NCBI GenBank assembly: GCA_021444005.1
Contig: JABUSB010000001.1
Coordinates: 169,893-233,892 of the forward strand
Source: Malacoplasma sp.
Lineage (GTDB): Bacteria > Bacillota_I > Bacilli_A > Mycoplasmatales > Mycoplasmoidaceae
Reading direction: 5' to 3'
Length of the DNA stretch: 64,000 bases
Below, piece after piece: positions 20,601-31,070 of the stretch. Made by a program: the position numbers and the translations under genes. Position 1 is the stretch's first letter. Every line of letters starts with the position of its first letter. The notes below the pieces were generated by a model that was not told the origin of the DNA, searched no databases, and was given only the letters and a program-made list of their open reading frames with translations.

Positions 20601-22147
20601 AGAAAATTCAATATATTGAAGTGATTGATAATAAGATAATTGCAATTGAAGCAGAATATAAAGATTTTGAAAAAAAGATTTATGATTTAAAATCGCAAAT
20701 TAAAAAAATTAATGATTCAGTTATTGACATTCAAGAACGAAAAGAAGTTCAAGATATTCAAGAAAATAAAAGTAAGGTTGAAGCACAAATCAATAAGTTT
20801 TTTAAAGATTTTGAAATTGCAGAACCTTATAAAGATATTGATGAAGCATTAATGATTATCAAAAAAAGATGGGATGAACTTGAAAACAACTTTACCCGAA
20901 AGGAACAAGAAAATAAAGAAAAAATCCCAATGTATCAAAAGATTTCCAATTACTTATTATCAGATGATGTAATTGAAGCTGATCGCAAAGAATATACAAA
21001 AGATTTATTTGATAATGCTAATGTATTTGGAATTACGTGTACTTCAAATGACCGATTTAGTGGAAGCAACGTAGATGCTTTATCTGAATATAATATTGAT
21101 GGTATTGATATCAAGTCTGTTGGAATTGATGTGGTTATCATTGATGAGGTATCCAAATCTAGTTTTATTGATTTATTAATTCCCATTCTTTATGGGAAGA
21201 CTGTAATTTTAGTTGGTGATCATCGTCAATTACCTCCGATGTATCAATTTGCAAAATTAAGAGAAGATGATTTTGAAGGATTAGATGAAAGCAAAATCAA
21301 CTGAAGCATTAATAAGCAATTCACAGCATTATATGAAGAGTTTTTCTTTAAAACATTATTTGAGAAAATTCCTGACACATACAAAACAATGTTGGTACAA
21401 CAATACCGTTGTCACGAACACATTATGAATGTATTTAACCATTTCTACCAAGGTCAACTAAAACTGGGATTTGATGGACAAAACAATTTTAAAAAACATA
21501 ATGTTAAGCTAATTTCAAACGGGCGCAGCATCATTGAACCTGACAAACACATTTATTTTGTTGATTGTAAAAAGAATGAAACTCACGAACAAGATTCAAC
21601 TTCTATGTACAACACAGGTGAAGCTAAAGTTGTTGCTCAATTAATTAAAAAATTAAATGATTTTTTCAAACGTAATCCTGAAAGAGAAAGATTAAGTATT
21701 GGTGTAATTTGTACTTACGGTGACCAAGCTAGAAAAATTAAAGAAGTATTAAAAAGTGAAAGGGTTAAATTTGATGCATTTAAAACCGATGTTGAAAAAA
21801 TGATTGTAAGTACGGTTGACGATTTCCAAGGGGATGAAAGAGACATAATTATTCTTTCAACCGTTAGAAATCCTGAAGATTTTGCGAAATCAAATCCAGG
21901 ATTTATTCTTGCATACCAAAGAATTAATGTTGCGCTATCAAGAGCACGTAGAATGCTAGTAGTGGTAGGTAATAGAAAATATTTGGAGACAAAAGGCGTT
22001 ATTGATTTACCTGATATTAATGGAAAAGGTAATGATAGAAGAAATTTCAGGGTATATGAAGAAATTCTATATACGATTCAACAATATGGTAAGTTAATTG
22101 ATGACATTGATGTCTTAGAAGACAAGGAGGGCACAATAAATGCATAA
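17633..22147 (+). CDS. Very large superfamily 1 helicase (Upf1/Dna2-like) with coiled-coil insertions
   Basis: 1504 residues. The first 250 residues are a globular domain I do not recognise. Residues about 370-560 are a long charged coiled coil. The motor starts near 645: a Q-like LNEKQKEAVRKAV, Walker A GPPGTGKT (Lys676), motif Ia SSETHKAIDNV, then an insertion of several hundred residues, mostly coiled coil, before Walker B VVIIDEVSKSS (Asp1171-Glu1172), motif III LVGDHRQLPPM, motif IV YRCHEHIMNVFN, motif V TVDDFQGDERDIIILS and motif VI NVALSRARRMLVVVGN near 1430. This is the AAA_11/AAA_12 (SF1B) pattern of RNA/DNA helicases. It overlaps the next gene by 8 bases. Four or more TGA are Trp. 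All helicase motifs look intact, so an active ATPase is expected; the target is unknown. Confidence 0.85.
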
Positions 22148-24323
22148 GTTTAAATTAGAAACGTCATTACAATTTCCATTTTTTAAAATGAAAGAAATTG
22201 TTTCATATTCAGAAGTTAGAAAACCTTCTGGAATCGCTTATATGCTTTTGGTTTTAATTAATGAATCAAAAGATAAAAAAGCATTATTATCCCAAGTTTT
22301 AGAAAACTTTGGGGTTACAAATACACTTCATTATATTTATGCAGATGTAATTGCAGATCTAATCCGTAAAGAAATTCTTACCATGGTAAATGGGAAAGAA
22401 TTTAATGTTAAATTCTTTAGTTCATATCGAATTAGTGATATTGCATTTACTGCTAAAGGAAAAGAGATCTTTAAAGATGAATCAATTCCAACAGGTGTTA
22501 TAAAAGAGGCTAAAATCCCAATTTATTACAATATTGCTTTAAAACAATTATTGTTAGAAATTCCTACAAGTTTTGATCCAAGACCTTGAATGGAGGAAAG
22601 TGCAATTTCAGATGAATTCATATCACAATTTTCTTGTGAAAAGAATGTTGAGGATTTTATAAATATAAACAAAGGTGTAAGAATTCCAATTTATAAAGAT
22701 GGAAAAGTTGTTAAGTATGAACTTATTAAAAAAGAAGAAGTTATTACAAAAGTAGATGAAATAAAAATTGAAAATTGGATTGGTAAATATGATTGCACGC
22801 TAATTCTTGAAGGCAATTCAGTTAAGTTTGAATTTGAAGATAAAGCAATTCAAAAATTTTTTGATAGCAATTACAATAGTCAAATTGTAAATAGCATTAT
22901 TAGCTACAAAAATAAATTCCAATTTAGTTCATCCCATTCATTTAACCTTGATTTAACTTCATTCACTAATAAAGAAATTGTTGGAATTATCATCCCTAAA
23001 GAAATTAATGATGTTTTAAAACAAAAGGGACAATTGTTAATCACTAAAGGAAACTATGAAAGCAAGAATTACTATAGTGTGAAAATTGAATCTGGAATCC
23101 AAAAATATGACTCTGCTTGTGAATTTATCGTAGTTGATAATGCAGATAATAAGTTTGCATTTATTCCTGGTGTATTCAAATTTAATAACCCATTAGGTAC
23201 TATAGAAATTCCACTTGTTTTAAAAACACGAGTAAGTACTAATGAATTAAAAGAAGTGTTAGCTTCATATGTGAGTTTGTTAGGCCGTTATTCAGAGCAA
23301 AACTTTAATGATTTAGTTAATGTTACAAATGTATCAAAAGATTATGATAAAGCTTTTGAAATAATGAGTGGTTATTTAACAAACAACTATGAAAGCAATA
23401 TTATTCTTTTAAATGAAATGAAAAATACTGCTTTAAAAAATGTCAATATTTTAAAGCAGTATAAACAATTATTAAGTGATAACTATAATGCATATCTAAA
23501 AACAGTTTCTGAAGATAATTTAGAAACAGTACTAAAAATTACTAATACGATTCCAAAGTTTTTAGATATTCCCCAAGAAAACGCACTTGGTGAGATATTT
23601 GAAAATTTAACAACTATTAAAAATAAACAAAAAGTTTTTGAAATCCTTGTTAATAAAGGATTTAATAAAACAATTGTGATTCTATATGTGAATCCAGTTG
23701 CTGATGTATTAAAACAAAAAGAAGCAGCAGAAAAATCACTATTGGATTTATTAAATTATGATGATTGCATTAAAAAAATGCAAAAAATAATAGGAATTTC
23801 TGATTATAAAAAATATAGTTTTGACGAAGAATTGGTGAACCGAATTGAATTTAAAAAAGCATTCGTTACTGCAAAAAAACTTCAAAATGATGTAGATTTT
23901 TTTAAGAGCCAAAATAAAGATTTGTTTGCACAATATGATGGATTTATGGCTTTATTTGAAACAATCAATGATGATTTTAATATTCTAGATGCTGCCCTTT
24001 CAAATCCAAAAAACATTAAACCAGAATTGATTGAAAAGAAAATAACTTCTGGGGACTATCAATTTGTATTCGTTAACCTTTCTGCAAAATTAGAAATTAT
24101 TTTAAAGAATACATACAAGCTAAATGGAAAGTTATCAGAAATGATTTCAGATGCCAGAAAAAAAGACATTATTTCAAAATCGATTGAATCAGACCTTCAT
24201 ACTTTTAGAGAAAATAGAAATGTTTACACCCACGCAGAAGAAAGATCTTTCAACTTTAAACCAGATGACCTTAGAAGATGAAGTAAACAAATTTTTGAAT
24301 TAGAAAATAAAAAAGATGAGTAG
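22140..24323 (+). CDS. Large protein with a C-terminal HEPN-like domain
   Basis: 727 residues; I do not recognise the first 600 or so. They look globular and mixed alpha/beta without membrane segments, and begin with a possible winged-helix-like region (residues 1-110). The last 90 residues are helical and end in FRENRNVYTH: Arg693-x4-His698 matches the Rx4-6H active site of HEPN ribonucleases, and the preceding LSAKLEIILKNTYKL and following DLRRWSKQIFEL helices fit a HEPN four-helix bundle. HEPN RNases occur in toxin-antitoxin, CRISPR and abortive-infection systems. The ATG overlaps the helicase end by 8 bases, and the TAG overlaps the next gene by 8, so the three are translationally coupled. 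TGA at 22587 and 24279 are Trp. RNase activity is inferred. Confidence 0.65.
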
Positions 24324-25434
24324 ACAAGTAACAGTAGATTTTGAAGGTGTCAGCATTACAATTCAGTCACAATGTGAGGCTGCAGCAAATTCATTATGTA
24401 AGATTGATAAGGTCATAAATAGAATTCACGAAACTGCTAGTACATTAGAAACACAAAAGGTTAAAGAATATCAGAATTACCTTTTGGAATCAAAACAAAA
24501 AATTCAAAATGCAATTAGTGAATTTACAGCTTCACTTGAAGAATATAAAGCACTTAAACAGCAAACTATATTTGAATATGCTTTAGACTCAAATGATGAT
24601 GGTGATGATGTTTCTAAGCAATTTAATAAACTTAATACAACTTTAAGACAAAAAGGTGAAGAACTTGTAAATATGGTTAATGAGCTTACCGGCTCTAAAC
24701 TTGAAGTTATTGACCAAATGATCCATGAGGGGTTATTAAACACTGGACAAGAATCAGTTCAAGCAATGATGGATAAAGCTAATGGAGTATTAAATATTTC
24801 AGCCGATATGACATCAAAGATTGATGAAATAGAAGACGTATCACTAAGAGAATTAACCTATCGTGAAATGCTTAAACAAGCAAATGAGGGATTATCATTT
24901 GAAGAATTAGTTTCCAAAGCACAAGAAGAATACGATATTCTTGTTGGTAAAAAAACAAGACAAGTTATTGAAGAATACAAAGCTGAATTAAAAGCAAACG
25001 GAGTATCCCCTGAAGTTTTGAATTCAGCAAAATCAATTGATGAAGCAAATGCTACTATGAATGCAGCAATCATTGATGAAAAAGTTCGTAAAGAAACTTT
25101 AAAGGTAATTATCAAAACAATAAAAGACAGAGGTTTTGTTGTTGATACAAAGAAAAACCTGAAAATTGATAAAGACAAAAACATCGTTAAATTAGTTGCA
25201 TTAAAAGCATCTGGACAAACTGCTGAATTTGAGATTCAACTAAATGGTAAGTTTATGTACCGCTTTGATGGGTATGAAGGATTAGCTTGCAATAAAGATA
25301 TCGACCCATTTATGGAAGACTTAAAAAATGTTTATGATATTAATATTTTGCATGAGGAAAATCAATGATCTAATCCTGATAAAATCCAAACACAAAAATA
25401 CCAATACGTAAATAAAAATAAGAATACAAATTAG
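24316..25434 (+). CDS. Coiled-coil protein with a conserved-looking C-terminal domain
   Basis: 372 residues. Residues about 20-130 and 160-260 form long amphipathic helices rich in Glu, Lys and Ala, with no membrane segment. Residues about 270-350 switch to a compact beta-type domain (VDTKKNLKIDKDKN, AEFEIQLNGKFMYRFDGYEG, a Cys, then DIDPFMEDLKNVYDI). That C-terminal segment has the look of a conserved module and recalls short families found beside AAA+ ATPase and Fe-S genes in other bacteria, but I cannot name it with confidence. The start codon lies inside the end of the HEPN-like gene (8-base overlap), and the AAA+ gene follows 12 bases after TAG behind AAAGGA. Likely a structural or adaptor subunit. 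One TGA (25366) is Trp. Confidence 0.6.
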
Positions 25435-25446
25435 AAAGGATTTTAT

Positions 25447-27270
25447 ATGTCATTACAAAATAGTTTTAACAAAATCAAAAGAAATGCTGGTATTAAAAAA
25501 TGTGTGATGATTGATGGCAATGTTGGTGATGTTTATCTTGATGATAAAAACAAAATCGTAACCCTAAGAGAATTCTTGGAGGCAACGTTTAAAGAAATGG
25601 ATTACCAAGACATTGTTTATTGGGATCGAGTTGAAGGAGCATCTGGTGCAATTGATAAACTAACTTTGACTGATGAAGTTGAGGTTGAAGGTGAAGCTTA
25701 TGATTTTGAAGAAGAAAAAGAAGATAAAAATCCAAAAGGGCAACAAGGTCTATTTAAAGAACCTGCTGAAATTCTAAACATTGTTTACAAAAATGTAATT
25801 GATAAAAAGAAAAAAGTTGCATTTATTATCAATTGGTCTGAATATTTATTTAGTATCAACAGTTTATCAGAAGATGAAAGACAAAATATTACACTTTTAG
25901 GAAAAGCATTAAAAGATAGAAAAGTTGATTATTTAAATCAGGATCATAATGAAAGTGTAGTTGTTATCATCTTAAACAAAGCTTCTGGTATTCCTATTTC
26001 TTTTTATCAAAATAATCCAGAAGTGGAAATCATCACCCTTCAAAAACCAGATCGAGAAGAAAGAAAACAAATGATTCAAAAGATTCATGATTCATTTGAT
26101 GTTAAATTAAAAGGTGATACTACTTCACTATTAGATGTTGAAAACATCGATTGTATTGATATGCTTGAAGATTTCACAAATCGAGAAATCATTCAGTTAT
26201 CAAGAATGTCTCGTAAAGAAGATAAGATGTCTTTTGATAAACTTTTCTACTTATTCAAATATGGAGAAAAAGAAAATCCGTGGGAAAAATTAGAGCATTC
26301 TCGAGTTAAAAATATTAAAAAAGAATTATCTGATAGAGTTGTTGGGCAAGATGAAGCAATTGAAAAGATTGAAAAAACAGTTGTTAAAGCTTATATGGGA
26401 TTAACTGGTCTTCACAAAACTTCATCCAGATCGATGCCTAAAGGTGTGTTTTTCTTTGTCGGACCAACAGGTGTTGGTAAAACAGAACTTTCAAAAGCAT
26501 TAGCTAAATTTTTGTTTGGTGATGAACAAGCTTGTATTCGATTTGATATGTCAGAATATGCACAAGAAAACAGTGATCAAAAGCTAATTGGTGCCGCACC
26601 AGGGTATGTTGGTTATGAAGAAGGTGGTCAATTGACAAATGCAATTAAAGAGCACCCTTTCAGTGTGGTCTTGTTTGATGAAATTGAAAAGGCTGCAAAA
26701 CCAAACCCAAGAATTCTAGATATCTTCTTACAAATCTTAGAAGATGGCAGATTAACAGATTCTAAGGGTGAAACAGTATATTTTAGTGATACTATCATTG
26801 TCTTTACTTCAAACTTGGGTGCAAACCAAGTAATTGCAAGTGCAGACAAAGAAGGTGTTGCTAAAGAGTTTATCAAAATAGTAAAAGAATATTTTGACCA
26901 AGAATTAAAAAGACCAGAATTATTGGGTCGGATTGGATATAACAACATTGTGCCATTTAATTTCATTCAAGATAGAGAATTCCAATTCAAGATTTGTAAA
27001 TCAAAATTGAGACCTGTAATTAATGGAATTCAAGAAAAATACAAACTTGAGCTTGATTTTGAAAAAGAATCTGAAGCTATTAACTATATTCTTTCTGGGG
27101 TTGATTCATCAAAAGGTGGTCGTGATATTTTAAATGCAATTAATGATCGTTTACTAGATCCACTTGCAATGTATTTATTTCAAAACAAAGAAGATTTGCG
27201 CCAATTTAGAAATTCTAAAATTTGAACTAAAGTTGTAAAGGAAGGTTTTTCTTTTGAATTCGCAGATTAA
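25447..27270 (+). CDS. ClpA/ClpB-type AAA+ ATPase with a non-Clp N-terminal domain
   Basis: 607 residues with one AAA+ module. The N-terminal 270 residues are not a Clp N-domain or D1; they start with CVMIDGNVGDVYLDDKNK, a GNxxD motif also seen at the start of some Ycf46-like AAA proteins, and include an acidic stretch near 80-105. From residue 285 the module is a classic Clp D2: RVVGQDEAIEKI, Walker A GPTGVGKTE (Lys345), DMSEYAQ, GAAPGYVGYEEGGQL, Walker B LFDEIEKA (Asp411-Glu412), sensor 1 FTSNLGA, the arginine-finger region ELLGRIG and sensor 2 GGRDI. Such enzymes thread proteins or remodel complexes. It has no ClpP-binding loop I can identify. It follows the coiled-coil gene at 12 bases and overlaps the radical-SAM gene by 17. 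Confidence 0.8.
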
Positions 27271-27799
27271 GTTTAATGTTGCATACATCAAGTTATTTAC
27301 AAAAACCGAAGGTCCTTTTGATCGATGTTGCATTTGATTTCAGGGTTGTAATTTAAATTGCAAAGGTTGCTGTAATAAAGATTTACAACCCTTTACCCCA
27401 AACCATATTGTTAGCTTAGAAAAACTGGTAAGTATTGTTAAAGATGCGGCTACTAAGTTTAATATTGAAGGTGTTACATTGTGTGGTGGAGAACCATCTT
27501 TTCAAAAAGGACTTGTTGAATTTAATAATGAAATTCATAAATTAGGTTTAGGAATCATTATGTTTTCAGGGAGACTAAAAAATCAACTTGACCCAAAACT
27601 TGTAAACTCAGTTGACCTATTGATTGATGGTCCATTTATTGAATCTTTGTTAGATACAAAAAGAGTTTTGTTAGGATCAAAAAATAAAAAACTGAATTTT
27701 ATTACAGATAGATACAAATCTCAAGCTGATTATTTTAATAATCCTGTTTCTATTGAAGAAGTGACAGCAGAGGATTACATATTTATTAATGGGGATTAG
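27254..27799 (+). CDS. Small radical-SAM / 4Fe-4S activating-enzyme-like protein
   Basis: 181 residues from a TTG start. The cluster motif CNLNCKGC is a canonical CxxxCxxC for a radical-SAM [4Fe-4S] cluster, inside the wider pattern RCCIWFQGCNLNCKGCCN shared with NrdG/PflA-like single-cluster proteins; CGGEPSFQKGL matches the GGEP SAM-binding segment. It is about as short as NrdG-type activases. No ATG lies ahead of the motif in frame; TTG 27254 has AAGGAAGG 9 bases upstream and lies inside the last codons of the AAA+ gene, so coupled translation is likely. Linked to an AAA+ protein rather than a reductase, its substrate is probably a member of this operon or its target. TGA at 27334 region encodes Trp in the motif. 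Ends in TAG. Confidence 0.75.
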
Positions 27800-27849
27800 A
27801 AATAGTAATAGTTTTGAAAAACATAAAATAATATGAATTAAGTCAACAA

Positions 27850-27880
27850 AAAAACAAATGCACTATGCATTTGTTTTTTA
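27850..27880. terminator. Bidirectional terminator between convergent operons
   Basis: AACAAATGCA (27853-27862) / TGCATTTGTT (27866-27875) pair perfectly over 10 bp with a 3-base loop, flanked by A and T runs on both sides. It ends the radical-SAM operon and the SNF2 gene. Confidence 0.85.
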
Positions 27881-30800
27881 TTCAATATCTAAAATCTTTA
27901 ATACTTCAGTAATGTTTAAATTATTTGTATCTGATATTGAATCACTTAAAACTTGTTCAATAATTTCTCTTTTAGATTCTTGTAATTTAATAATTTTTTC
28001 TTCAATTGAATCCTTTGCAATTAATTTATAAACATAGACATTTTTCTGTTGTCCAATCCGATGCACTCTATCTGCTGCTTGATTCTCTAAACTTAAATTT
28101 CATCACGGATCATAATGAATTACAGTATTAGCCGAGGTTAAGTTAAGTCCTGTACCACCTGCTTTTAAAGAAATTAAAAACACCTTAATATTTTCTTTAC
28201 TATTAAAATCATTTACTAATTCAATTCTTTCTTTTTTATTAACACTTCCAGTTAGGATGAAGTGTTTAATATTAAGTTTTGTTAGCTCCTTGCTAATAAT
28301 ATCAATCATTGAAGTGAATTGCGAAAATAAAAGAATTTTATCTCCATTTGCAATTAAGTCTCTAATTAAATCTAAACAATCTTTTAACTTAGTCCCCTTC
28401 TCTTCGGTATTGTCATAAGCTAGTTGAGGACAGCAGCAAATTTGGCGTAGTTTTGTAAGCATTGAAAAAATATATGCACCTTGCTTATTAATAGAATTTT
28501 CTAAAATACTTCTTCTAAGATAAATCTTACCTTTATTCAATTCAGTTAAATACATTTGTTTTTGTACTTCATTAAATTCGCTCATAATTGTTTTATGTGC
28601 TTTTTCTGGTAATTCTTTAAGAACCTCTTTTTTAGTTCTTCTTAAAATAAATGGTGCAATTTTGGTTTTAAGTTTGTTTAATGCATTAAGGTCATTATTA
28701 TTAATTTTTTCTTGAAAAATAATTTTAAAGGTTTTGTAATCAAATAAAAAACCTGGCATTAAGAAATCAAAAATATTTCATAACTCTAATAAATTATTTT
28801 CAATTGGGGTACCAGTTAATGCAATTTTATGAGTTGCTTTAATTTGTTTTGAATCATTTGAAAATTGTGTGTAGTGGTTTTTTATTTTTTGCGCCTCATC
28901 AACTATTTGCAAATAAAAGTCCATATTCTTATAGATTTGAATATCACGGTTTAGAAGGTGGTAACTTGTCAAAATTATATGAGTATCTTTACAATTTTTA
29001 AGTGCTACCATTCTTTCGTTTTGTGGCCCATCAATTACAGCAATTTTTAAATATGGAGCAAAGCGATTAAATTCAGTTTTTCAATTGTACAAAAGAGAAC
29101 TAGGGCATACAACTAAAGTGGGAGTTGTCACTTTTTGCATCATGTACAAATCTGATAATAATGCGATTACTTGGATTGTTTTTCCCAATCCCATTTCATC
29201 AGCTAATATTCCACCAGCTTTTAAAAGCAAAAGTTTTTTAAGTCATAAATAACCATATATTTGGTAATTTTTTAAAGTTTTTTGTAAGTTATCTGGTAGG
29301 TTTTGTCGAACTAGCGAATTATCACAATATACTTTTTCAAAATATTGTTTTAATTCCTCTTTGTTTTTTAAATTATGGTTTTCAATAAAATAATTAGTAT
29401 TTAATTTATTAATGTAGATTTTTGAGTTTCTAATTTGGTTTATTGAACTATTCATTATTTTTAATTCATTTTCAAAATTTTCAAAATTAATATCTAGATC
29501 TAAATTAATAATTTTGTTATTGTCTAATTTAACAAATTTTTGTTTTTCTTGATAAGCAGCTAAAATTTTAAGCATTTCGTTTTCATCAAATCCTTCAAGT
29601 GATCATTCAGCTACCAAAAAGTTGTTATCAAAACCTAAAGAGTTTACAAAAAAATTCTTTTTTTGTTTTGGTTTAAAAATAAGACCTTGTGCAAACTTGA
29701 TTTCATATAAATCATTTTTATCCATTTTTTTAGCTCAGTCACAAAGTTTTTGAAATTTGTGCATTTCTACAATTTCAAATAAATTAAATTCTGTATTATA
29801 AGTCGAGAAAAAATCAAACAAAGGTTCTAGTAATTTCTTTTCTAAAAAGCGCTCTCTTTTTAGAAATTCAGTTTCATTAGGTTTATATGGGTAAATTTTG
29901 TCATCGTAAATAAAATCAAGTTTAGATACAATCACATTTAATAATTTATCCAAATGTACTTTCACACTTAATATGGGGTCAACTTTAAAGAGGTTATTTT
30001 TAACAATAAATAAGGAGTCAACAATTTTGCTATGATTATTAAATAAAATTTTTATTGCATTATAAAGCTTGCGAAATTCATTTTTGGAAAGATGTTTATT
30101 AATGTTTTTACAAAAAGATTCAACGGTTTCTAATTTTTCAATTTCATATTGGTAAATTGAACTTTTACAACTGTTTAATGAGTAAATACATAAATAAACA
30201 TATTTTGCAGATAAAAAATAAAAGCTACTATAGTCTTTATCAATCTTTAAAATATATTTTTTCTTATTGTTAACATTTGGTTTTGATTTATAAAGTTTGA
30301 TATCAAACTCATAATCATAAGTATCTAAATAATATGTTGCGATCGTTCACTTTATATTGGTCTCAAAGTGAAAGGTAAGATTGTTATCTTTGAAAAACAA
30401 AATCCATTCATCTAAATAATTTTTGTCAATTTCCACGGTTTCATCTGCAAAAATGTTATGACCTTTGGATAGCATTTTTTTGAGTTGATAAATTAAATTA
30501 AGCGAATAAGGTTCAATTTGCTCATCTTTTATATATAGTCCTGGGAAGAATCAAAAATTACCATTGGATTCAAAAAACAACTTTAAGTTATTAATGTATA
30601 TTTTTTTGTAATTAAATTCGAAAAGCAATTTGATAATAATCTTCTTACTACCAAATTCATCTGTTTTGATAATTGGGATTATTTGGAACCCAATTTCTTT
30701 ACCGCTTTTTAAATCTGCTAAATTGTATTTAAAATAATTGTTATATAAGATGATTGTATAAACAATATGAACACAGAATTTGTTTGATACTAAAAAAGTA

Positions 30801-31012
30801 TCACAACCACAACCAAAGTTTTTAACACTGTTATCTTCGATTTTTAAAAAAATTGCATAATTGTTTACTATGCAATTAACTGTTAAAAAACCTTGTCCTT
30901 CATCAATCGAAAATGATGAAGGGCTTTTTGAATTAGACAAATTTTCTCCATCCTCTAGAATTTGTTGTGAATACAACAAATGGTCTAATTCACTTAAATT
31001 TATTGTTTTCAT
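27878..31012 (-). CDS. SNF2-family helicase with N-terminal SWIM zinc finger
   Basis: 1044 residues. A SWIM-type finger (CGCDTFLVSNKFCVH, CxCx8CxH) lies near residues 68-85. The middle 450 residues are not recognised but match the long lead region of bacterial SWIM-SNF2 proteins. The SNF2 motor begins near 595: ADEMGLGKTIQV with Walker A Lys611, then a CPSSLLYNW-like motif Ia, the DEAH-equivalent VDEAQKIKN, TGTPIENNLLELWN, and the helicase C domain with LLFSQFTSMIDI, LKAGGTGLNLTSA and the HRIGQQKNV motif VI (often QxxGRxxR). SNF2 enzymes translocate on DNA and remodel protein-DNA contacts. Frame is open across many TGA Trp codons. It converges on the helicase/HEPN operon and may be an independent gene; a role in genome maintenance or defence is possible. 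Confidence 0.9.
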
Positions 31013-31070
31013 AAAAATAATACAAACAAAATTTTATAGCAATTATTTACTACATAATTAATTATTAAAT

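Noticed and set aside
17093..22147. Naming the operon as a known defence type
   Set aside because: Individual domains occur in many systems, but I could not match the full gene set to one I know, so no name was assigned.
16787..27880. Clear att repeats flanking the helicase operon
   Set aside because: I looked for a copy of the tRNA-His 3' end near 27800 and saw none; island boundaries remain unproven.
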